Below are positions 1 to 7,100 of a DNA stretch of 10,365 bases, in pieces. The first letter of the stretch is position 1, and each line of letters starts with the position of its first letter. This stretch comes from Dolosigranulum pigrum ATCC 51524. Lineage in GTDB: Bacteria; Bacillota; Bacilli; Lactobacillales; Carnobacteriaceae_A. Location of the stretch: NCBI RefSeq assembly GCF_000245815.1, contig NZ_JH601104.1, forward strand, positions 152,861-163,225, given 5' to 3'. A program made the translations under genes and the position numbers. The notes below the pieces were generated by a model, which saw only the letters and a list, made by a program, of their open reading frames with translations, made no database searches and was not told the origin of the DNA.

Positions 1-3000
1 ACCTTGTCTTCAAGAGCTTTCTCTTTCCCTTCGGTTACAGTTGTTGGGTCTCCTGCTCTCTCAATTGATGGTGCTGGTGTTTTAGCTTCAGGTTTAGGTT
101 TTACTTGAACAGTGACAACATCTGAGCCTTTTAGTTCATCATCTTTAGAAACATATTCAACTGGAATATCGAATGGTTTACGAGTATCCGCCTTGTCTCC
201 ACCTTTAACCGTTATATTTCCAGTGTTAGGATCAATTGTAAGAGTCACATCATCTGATGGATCATCTGCAGTACCGCCGTTGAATACAAGCTCAGTTCCA
301 TTGTCATTCCCATGAGTGAATCCTTCTGGTACATCCTTATTAAAGCGGAATTTATCTCCATCAGCTTTATTCACAGCATCAGGTAAATTAGGTTGTCCTG
401 TTTCTTTTGTTCGAGCTGAACCTTCATCAGTTCCTTCGATTGTAACCTCTTCAGGATAACCAAGATCATTTACCGGTGCAGTAGGTGCTTTTGGTGTGAA
501 GGTTACATTTGTTGTGTCAGTTGAGCCATCTTCATAAGTGACTTTCACTGGTACAGTGATACCATCCTCTGGAATGTCTTCTTCTAATCTAACAATCCCG
601 GTATTAGGATCAACATTGTAACTGAAACCAGCAGGTGGGTTATCCCCTTTAGCAAATTTTGTATTAGCTGGTTTTTCTTTTGAATCTTTTTCATTGCCTT
701 CAGCATGGAACTCAGGCTTTCCAGACTCAATCATACCTGGTTCTGGGTTTTCATACTTAGGTTCGACTTCTTCAGCTGTGTTCGTACCTTTTTCTACAGT
801 GACAGATACTTCTGCATTATCAGTAGATTGATCTGGATAAGTCACTACAACTGGCACTTTGAATTCGCCAACTGGTGTATTGTCACTTGATGTAATTGTA
901 ACTGCACCTGTTTGTTCATTAATTTTTAGTGTTACACCATCTGGAAGGTTTGGATTTTCGCCAAGTTTATATGTTGTTCCTTCTGGTGCTGGATCTGTCT
1001 CAGTTTCATCAGCTGTAGCTACTACATCAAACGTTGGCGCCTCAGTTGTTACCGTTTCACCTGGTGTAATCGTTAGTTGTTTGTATGAAGGTTCAACTTC
1101 TTCTGATTTTTTTTGTCCTTCTACGACGGTTACTTTAACATTTACTTTATCCTGCGTTCCATCAGGGTAAGTAACAATAACCGTACCGTCTTTTTCGCCG
1201 GTTGTGCTAGTATCTACAGGTTTTTCCCAATCATATTTTGAGTTGTCAGGTAGAGTATCGATATTATTGATAAAGTCCTCTGCTACTGGTTGACTATTTT
1301 TAGGAACTTCGCCATTTTTACCTGTTGGCTCATATTTCTGGTTATCCCGCAATGGTAATACTGTTGTTCTGTTGCGAACAGTATTTCCTTCATTATCTAC
1401 AGCTTCTACTTCAAGCACATCATCTTTTTGTAATTGCTTACCTTTTGGCACCGAGATTTCATATGTTCCATTAGCTTTAACTTTGGCTTCCCCGATTTTT
1501 TCCTTTCCATTACCTTTTATGCGGTATACAGTTACGAGAGCACCGTCATCAGCGTTGTCTGAAGTTGCTGATTTAATACCTGATAAGGCAGAACCTGTTA
1601 TTTTGGTTGCATTTTCATAAGTTGTATCAATTGATATATTCGAATCGTATGGCGTTCCTTCATCTGCTCTACCATCACCATCTAAGTCAAGTACTTCATA
1701 GTAACCACTTCCACGTGTTCCTGGTTGTACATTTCCATCTCTTGCAGTTAATTTCAGATACCCTTCGTATGTGAATTTTTCACCACGGAATGCACGCAAG
1801 ACATCATCTAATGTTTGACCTTCTTTAAGTAAGAATGCTACACGAGTTCCGGCGTTCAATGCACTTGAGTTTAAGAAGTTCATCTGTCGAGATAATGGAT
1901 TAGCCAACCAGTTCGTTAATCTGTAATACCCTTCTCCAGTGTTTAACTGTCTATCTATACCGAAATTATGGCCTTGCGGGTTCTCTACTATCTCAGTCCC
2001 TTTAGTAATCCATGAATTAGTCCGTTGACCGTTATTATATTGTGCCTCAAAACCAGACCATCCATTGCGTTTTCTTGCAGGTCCTTCATTTTCAAATACT
2101 TTTCTTAATTCGTCACTATTCTCCGCATTTTCTCTAAAGTCTAATCCAGAACCACCATCGTTCAAGTAATAAACTTTAGTATCAGAGATATACGGCGCTA
2201 AGCGTTCATCAATTTTATAGTGGTATTGATATTGGTGTGGGTGATTATTAATATTCAATACTTTTTTATTAAAATGGTGATCAAACACAAAGGCACCGTT
2301 AGGCCCAATATTTTTATCGAAGTAAGAATTTATCGCACTACTTCTAATTGAATCGGCTGCTTTCGTACTATCCGGAACATTATTACCATATCTATCTTTC
2401 ACAAGAACATTCTGGTGAATATGCGTACCATTTTTTGCTCGAGCCTTATCTTCATTGTAGACAAAGACTTCCGCTTGAATATCACTGTTTTTTGTAATAT
2501 TCTCTTGTTTTATAATTTCACCCAATGTCTTTTTCAGATCAAATCGTACTTTAGCTGTTTGGCTAACTGTTGGTACAGCACCGTTAAATAGTGCTTCCCC
2601 TCTTCTAGCTTTAGCAGGACCAGTCGCGTACTTCTTACGCCAAGTATTCGTTAATGCTCCTGTATGTGATCTGACACGCTCCCATGGAATAGAATCTTCA
2701 CTATTTGTTGTATCTACAACCGAGGTGACGTGTCGAGCCAGGTTATCTGACAACTCAAAGTATGCGTATTCATTTCTACCAGCTCTATTGAATCCCATTT
2801 GAGTTGTAATTTCAAATTCAATGCTTTTTTTATCTCTGACTTCTTTTTGTCGAGCATCTGGTGTGTTAAGACCTAAGGCAATATTACCATCTTTTTCTGT
2901 TTGTAATCCAAACATTTCAGAAGCTTTGGTCCCTGTATATTCCTGGTTCCCGATTTTGTAACCATTGTTGATTAAAAGACGAATATCTACAATGTCTTCG

Positions 3001-3767
3001 GAGCCGTCCGTATAAGTCACTTTAATTTTTGTGCTTTGACGACCTGCTTTTTTGAAGACCTCTTTATCTACCCACTCAGCGCTCTTAATAACTGATTGGC
3101 CCTCTTTTTTCAGGTCTTCTCTATTTTGAATATAGTCTAGAGCTTCTGGAACTCTCTTGAACTGTGCTTTTGCTAGTGTTGAACCGACGTATGGCTGGTA
3201 TTTGCCAGCTAATTTGTCAGCTTCTGCTGCTTCAGCTTCTCTTGCTGCACGAGGTCTTGAACTTCTTGGTTGAATACGGCTCTCTTCCTCGTCAGACTCT
3301 AGCTCATTCGCATCATCAGATGTTGGCTTGCTTGTAGCGTCTTTTTCTTCATCAGAAGTTTCTGCCGCTCCTTCAATCACGTCTGATGGGATCGGCTCGT
3401 AGTCATTGTCAGATGACTCGCTTGCTCCTCTTGGTTCTACGGCATCAGCTGCTTCACTTGCAGGTTCTTCCGCAGCTTTTATTTTTTCCACTAAGTCAGC
3501 TACTGCGTCTTGAGATGAACTTTCATTTCCACCAACAACAGGTGCTTCAGTAGGTACGGCTGATTCAACTGGTGCTTCTTTTTCTCCATCACCAGTTACT
3601 ACTTCAGTTCCTTCTTCCGCTGCATGAACCGTTGTGCTTGATGCCCAAGCAACTCCTGTTCCGATAACAACGGACGCTACTCCAACTGATAATTTTTTCA
3701 GTGAGTAACGTTTGAACGTATTCGCTGATTTAGACCAGCGAGCTTGTTTATTGTTCTTTCCGACCAT
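1..3767 (-). CDS. YSIRK surface adhesin with Rib-type stalk, 3' end missing
   Basis: The reading frame stays open from the ATG at 3767 to the left edge (1255 residues), so the C-terminus and the expected wall anchor lie outside. GGAGG lies 6 bases before the ATG and a strong promoter precedes it. Domains by residue: YSIRK-type signal peptide 1-49 (YSLKKLSVGVAS at 21-32, likely cleavage after VHA); acidic low-complexity linker 50-190; a Rib-like unit about 205-262 ending in VTYTDGSEDIVDI; an unrecognised head region about 266-690; a DxDxDG calcium-type loop 694-703; a bacterial Ig-like domain about 716-805; a Rib unit 822-882; then three longer Rib-like units about 892-992, 1000-1092 and 1095-1225, with VTYPDGTQD, VTYPDQSTD and VTYEDGSTD strands. 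Rib and RibLong domains form stiff stalks that hold an adhesive head away from the wall. I infer an adhesin. The ligand is unknown and I do not recognise the head domain. Confidence 0.9.
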   Translation of the reverse strand, partial: MVGKNNKQARWSKSANTFKRYSLKKLSVGVASVVIGTGVAWASSTTVHAAEEGTEVVTGDGEKEAPVESAVPTEAPVVGGNESSSQDAVADLVEKIKAAEEPASEAADAVEPRGASESSDNDYEPIPSDVIEGAAETSDEEKDATSKPTSDDANELESDEEESRIQPRSSRPRAAREAEAAEADKLAGKYQPYVGSTLAKAQFKRVPEALDYIQNREDLKKEGQSVIKSAEWVDKEVFKKAGRQSTKIKVTYTDGSEDIVDIRLLINNGYKIGNQEYTGTKASEMFGLQTEKDGNIALGLNTPDARQKEVRDKKSIEFEITTQMGFNRAGRNEYAYFELSDNLARHVTSVVDTTNSEDSIPWERVRSHTGALTNTWRKKYATGPAKARRGEALFNGAVPTVSQTAKVRFDLKKTLGEIIKQENITKNSDIQAEVFVYNEDKARAKNGTHIHQNVLVKDRYGNNVPDSTKAADSIRSSAINSYFDKNIGPNGAFVFDHHFNKKVLNINNHPHQYQYHYKIDERLAPYISDTKVYYLNDGGSGLDFRENAENSDELRKVFENEGPARKRNGWSGFEAQYNNGQRTNSWITKGTEIVENPQGHNFGIDRQLNTGEGYYRLTNWLANPLSRQMNFLNSSALNAGTRVAFLLKEGQTLDDVLRAFRGEKFTYEGYLKLTARDGNVQPGTRGSGYYEVLDLDGDGRADEGTPYDSNISIDTTYENATKITGSALSGIKSATSDNADDGALVTVYRIKGNGKEKIGEAKVKANGTYEISVPKGKQLQKDDVLEVEAVDNEGNTVRNRTTVLPLRDNQKYEPTGKNGEVPKNSQPVAEDFINNIDTLPDNSKYDWEKPVDTSTTGEKDGTVIVTYPDGTQDKVNVKVTVVEGQKKSEEVEPSYKQLTITPGETVTTEAPTFDVVATADETETDPAPEGTTYKLGENPNLPDGVTLKINEQTGAVTITSSDNTPVGEFKVPVVVTYPDQSTDNAEVSVTVEKGTNTAEEVEPKYENPEPGMIESGKPEFHAEGNEKDSKEKPANTKFAKGDNPPAGFSYNVDPNTGIVRLEEDIPEDGITVPVKVTYEDGSTDTTNVTFTPKAPTAPVNDLGYPEEVTIEGTDEGSARTKETGQPNLPDAVNKADGDKFRFNKDVPEGFTHGNDNGTELVFNGGTADDPSDDVTLTIDPNTGNITVKGGDKADTRKPFDIPVEYVSKDDELKGSDVVTVQVKPKPEAKTPAPSIERAGDPTTVTEGKEKALEDK
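93..1304 (-). repeat. Rib/RibLong-like stalk repeats in the first surface gene
   Basis: Four consecutive Ig-like units (one short Rib unit, three longer ones of about 95-130 residues) cover residues 822-1225. Each of the first three ends in a VTY-x-D strand followed by alternating valines (VNVKVTV, AEVSVTV, TNVTF). Each long unit has a tG-x-V/I strand preceded by an N/D-rich turn (NEQTGAV, DPNTGIV, DPNTGNI). The fourth is the most divergent: VPVEYVSKDDE replaces the YPDG signature. The copies differ clearly at DNA level, so this is an old repeat array. More units probably continue past the left edge. Confidence 0.75.
1659..1688 (-). other. DxDxDG calcium-type loop between head and stalk
   Basis: Residues 694-703 read DLDGDGRADE. 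The spacing of D694, D696, D698, G699 and D702/E703 fits a dockerin or thrombospondin-3 style calcium loop. It sits exactly at the junction between the head region and the first Ig-like domain, where bound calcium could stiffen the hinge. The motif is seen directly; calcium binding is inferred. Confidence 0.55.
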
Positions 3768-3773
3768 ATTATT

Positions 3774-3778
3774 CCTCC
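3774..3778 (-). promoter_or_regulatory. Ribosome binding site GGAGG
   Basis: GGAGG on the minus strand lies 6 bases before the ATG at 3767. This fixes the start of the left-hand surface gene and puts the YSIRK motif at residue 21, the usual position. Confidence 0.85.
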
Positions 3779-3817
3779 ATTTATATAGTATTTGTCCTTA
3801 AAGTAAGTACACCTTAT

Positions 3818-3846
3818 ATTTTATGTGAAGATTTTTATTTTGTCAA
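3818..3846 (-). promoter_or_regulatory. Sigma-A promoter for the left-hand surface gene
   Basis: On the minus strand a perfect -35 TTGACA (3841-3846) is followed by a 17-base spacer and TAAAAT (3818-3823, five of six consensus bases). Transcription should begin near 3811, giving a leader of roughly 45 bases. This is the best promoter in the window, and it shows the gene is transcribed independently of the gene upstream. Confidence 0.8.
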
Positions 3847-3983
3847 ATTTTCTCCTCAGATTTATTAATATTTTTAGAACTTTTTATATTAATTATCGTG
3901 ATTATTGTGATAGTGAAGTGGATATGATAAGTTATAGATTTTGATTTTTTGATATTATATTAACTATTTTCTGGAAATATACC

Positions 3984-3992
3984 GGGGGGGGG
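3984..3992. repeat. Homopolymeric G9 tract
   Basis: Nine consecutive G residues on the plus strand (C9 on the transcribed-gene strand), preceded by ACC, lie in otherwise AT-rich DNA. The run is 137 bases upstream of the -35 box of the left-hand surface gene and about 80 bases beyond the terminator of the gene before it. Runs like this are prone to slipped-strand length change. It lies outside any reading frame, so an effect would have to be on transcription. Confidence 0.9.
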
Positions 3993-4075
3993 ATTAATAT
4001 CGTTATTTTTCAGTCGAATCGCAATGGCCAAAGATGTTTTTTATGTGAACTGCTTGCACCATAAGATGGACATAC

Positions 4076-4097
4076 AAAAAAGGATGCTTCCGCATCC
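4076..4097 (-). terminator. Intrinsic terminator after the 1337-residue protein gene
   Basis: On the minus strand the RNA folds as GGATGC, loop GGAA (a GNRA tetraloop), GCATCC, then six U. A preceding AAG can extend the stem against the U-run. It lies about 20 bases after the stop codon, so the gene and its downstream neighbour are separate transcripts. Confidence 0.92.
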
Positions 4098-4116
4098 CTT
4101 CTTGTAATCTAGTTCG

Positions 4117-7100
4117 TTATGCTTTGATTTTTTTGATACCTGCGCCTGCTAAGATTGAAGATACCCCAACAAGTCCTAGCGCCCATGCACCAGTAGCTGT
4201 GTCTGGTAGGCGTTCACCTTGTTTTTGGTCTGCTTTCTTCTCTTCTTGTTTTTTGTCGACTTGTTTTTCGGATTGTTCAGCTTTTTCAGGTTGGGTAGCA
4301 GTTAATGCTTTGGCTTCACCTAAAATTGCATCAAACTCATCGACGGTGCTTGCTTTCTTAAGGTTTGCAACGAACTGATCTTTTTGTGCCTGCGTTAGGT
4401 TCGGTAAGGTTTGGATTCCAGCTTCACGTTTAGCACGTTCTTCAGCAACTAACTTGTCTAATTCCGCCTGTGGGAATGCTGGTTTCGCTTCTGCTGTTGT
4501 GCTTAGACCTTTTGCACTTTGTGGTGCTTGTTGGCCTTTATCTGGTGTCTCTTGGCCTTTATCCGGCAACGATTGACCTTTATCCAGAGCTGGTTTTCCT
4601 TGGTCCGGTGTTGGCTTTCCTTTGTCTGAAGTTTGAGTTTCTTTATCCGGAGCTTGATTTCCTTTTTCAGGTGCTTTTTCTTTATCTTTTACGGATGAAT
4701 TAAGCTCTGCAACAACACTATCGATACCTTCAATGGTATTCGCACGTTGAATAATATTGAAGACAAATTTATTCGTAAATCCTTTAGCTTTCAACTCTTC
4801 AATGGTACGTTTCTTGTATGCAGCTAAAAACTCTGCCTTGAAGTCATCTCTTGTTGCACTATCTGATTGGACACTGTTAGCTATAGAGTCATTGCGGTTC
4901 ACTCCCAATTCAGTTTGAACAAGGTTTTTGTGCAGTTGTGCATCGAAGTCATCTTTTTTCTCAGGTGGTGTAACTTCTTTTGTTCCGACTAAGACTATTT
5001 CGTTCGTTGGTTGTTTAATAATCTTCTCGTGTTTTTCTGGCTCGCCGGCTCCAGGTTGATTGAACTCAGTCACTTTCTTCAACCCCTTGACACCGGGTTG
5101 GATGACTTTACGTTCGCCTTTGTTCAAGGTGTTGTCTTCTCGCTCTTCTACTTTATATGGTATTTCAGTGAAGTAGATATCTGAAGGTTTCTTAACATCA
5201 TCTTGTGATTCAGATTCTTTTGTTCCAACTACGACTATTTCGTTCGTTGGTTGTTCAAGAGTTTCCTCGTATACTACAGGTTCATCCACTTCTGGGAAAT
5301 AGTACTCAATAACTTTTTTCGTTCCATTAGCACCCTGTTGGATGACCTTACGCTCTCCTTTAGGTAAGGTGCTATCTTCACGTTCTTCTACCTTGAATGG
5401 TATCTCGGCATTGTAAGTTTTTGATGGTAATTCACCACGTTCATATTGTTTATTGTACAAGTTTTCAGTTGGTTTAGCTGTGAATGGTATAGCCTTTAAT
5501 TGTTCCTGGGCATCTTTTATTTCTTGTTTGTAAGTTGCTAGTTTTTGTCGAACATTTTCGGCAACCTCTTCACTGAAAGTTGGTAATTCAGCTTCTATTT
5601 TCTTGATTTCGTCGGATAATTCATCGATTAATTTTGCGAATGTCGCTTGCTCTTCTGCTGATACAACAGGTTCCCCATCAACAACACTTAAGTTCTCGAA
5701 CAACGCTTCGATGCTTGCCATAATATCTTCCGCTTGTTTAATCGTATTAACATAATCAAGTTGATTTTTCCCTGCTAAGAGTTCTGCTTTATAAGGAGCT
5801 AGTTCTGCCTCAATCACTTGCTTGTATGTCTCAGGAAGTTCTTTAATCGCCTCTTCAGCCTTCGTTAACTCTTCCCCTAAGTCACTGATTAAGGTTCTCA
5901 ATTGTTCGAGCTGATCAGGGGTGAATGTAGCATTATAGTTTTCATTATCAATATCTTGTAGTGATTTGTACAATTCATCTATTTTTGCCCATTTTTCTTC
6001 CACTGCATCGATAATCTTAGCAGAGCGTAGTTGAAGACGTCCCACGTTTATTTCTTCTTTCGCATTATTAATTAACGCGTTCAGATGTGCTTGTCTGACT
6101 TCATCAATTTGTGGTAGTTCTGCCTCGATTTCAGTAACCGCTTGTTCTAATGTGTCAATATGCATCTCCAACGTATTTAAATCAGTCGGAGTTAATTCAT
6201 TATCTTCGTTCAATCCATCATAGAATTCACCAAGTTCGACTAATTTTTTCTGCACATTATTTACTTTGAAACTAAAGTTCGCATCTTTAATTTCTTCTTT
6301 ATATTTGTTTAATTTTTCTGTAGCTGCTTCTTTATTCGCTTCTGATAAGTCGGCTAATTGTGATTCAATAGTAGGGATTTCACGTTCTAATTTTTTAATT
6401 AGTTCTTCATAAGTAGCATTATCTTTGGCTGTTAAGACTGGGTTACCTTCCTCATCTTGCGCAACACCATCAAATAATTGATCAATTTCTGACATAATTT
6501 GATCAGCTTGTTTGGTAATTTCATCGACTTGTTTTTCAGACTGATTTGATTCTGTATTTTCTGTATCTTTTGGTTCTTGTTTTAATGGCGGAATCAATGT
6601 TTGACCTTCAATAAGAGCTCCCTTAAGTGATGCTACTCTGCTCTTCTCTGAGTCCGTTTGAGCTACTTGTTCTAACTCAGCAAATGTCTGTTTAATGGCA
6701 TCCACGATTGTTTTCATCTCAGCATACTCAGCTGGTGTCGTTACTTTCTGGCCGTTATCATCTGTACCTAGCTTGTTATATAATTCTGTTCGTTTGGCAA
6801 AAAGCTCAAATAATTCTTTTCGCACACTTTCGAATGTTTTCTCTTCTTGTGGAGTCGACTCTGTTTCCGCAGCAGCTAAGTCTTCCTCGATTTCAGACTG
6901 ATTTGATTCTGTATCTTCTTTATCTTTTTGTTCTTGTTTTAATGGTGGGATCGTTGTTTGACCTTCAATAAGAGCTCCCTTAAGTGATGCTGCTCCTCTC
7001 TTCTCCGAGTCCGTTTGAGCTACTTGTTCTAACTCAGCAAATGTCTGTTTAATGGCATCCACGATTTTTTTCATCTCAGCATACTCAGCTGGCGTCGTTA

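Larger units (their letters stand above)
3768..4116. other. Intergenic region between genes 2 and 3
   Basis: This 349-base gap holds, from right to left, the terminator of the 1337-residue protein gene, about 80 unremarkable bases, a nine-G run, about 140 very AT-rich bases and the promoter of the next gene. The AT-rich part has closely spaced GTGAT copies near 3898-3912 and runs of A and T that could bend DNA or bind a regulator. I see no small gene and no RNA gene here. Confidence 0.7.
4117..5220 (-). repeat. Duplicated wall-proximal module, copy 1
   Basis: From KESESQDD (residue 971) to the stop, this segment repeats 8445-9479. I count 10 differences over the first 187 aligned residues (about 95% identity), including a GA core that is identical. 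The copies differ by 69 bases in length, mostly from the proline-rich spacer. Both are in the same orientation, so recombination between them would delete or duplicate the material in between. Confidence 0.92.

Noticed and set aside
112..1620. Several plus-strand open frames opposite the left-hand adhesin gene
   Set aside because: They are antisense to a continuous, domain-rich minus-strand frame, have Ser/Val-rich low-complexity products and show no translation signals.
3860..3980. CRISPR-like or tandem repeat signal in the AT-rich gap
   Set aside because: Only short GTGAT repeats and A/T runs are present, with no regular unit or spacer structure.
4124..4703. Open frames on the plus strand opposite the C-terminal part of the 1337-residue protein gene
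   Set aside because: They lack ribosome binding sites and recognisable domains. They mirror the repetitive codons of the real gene on the other strand.
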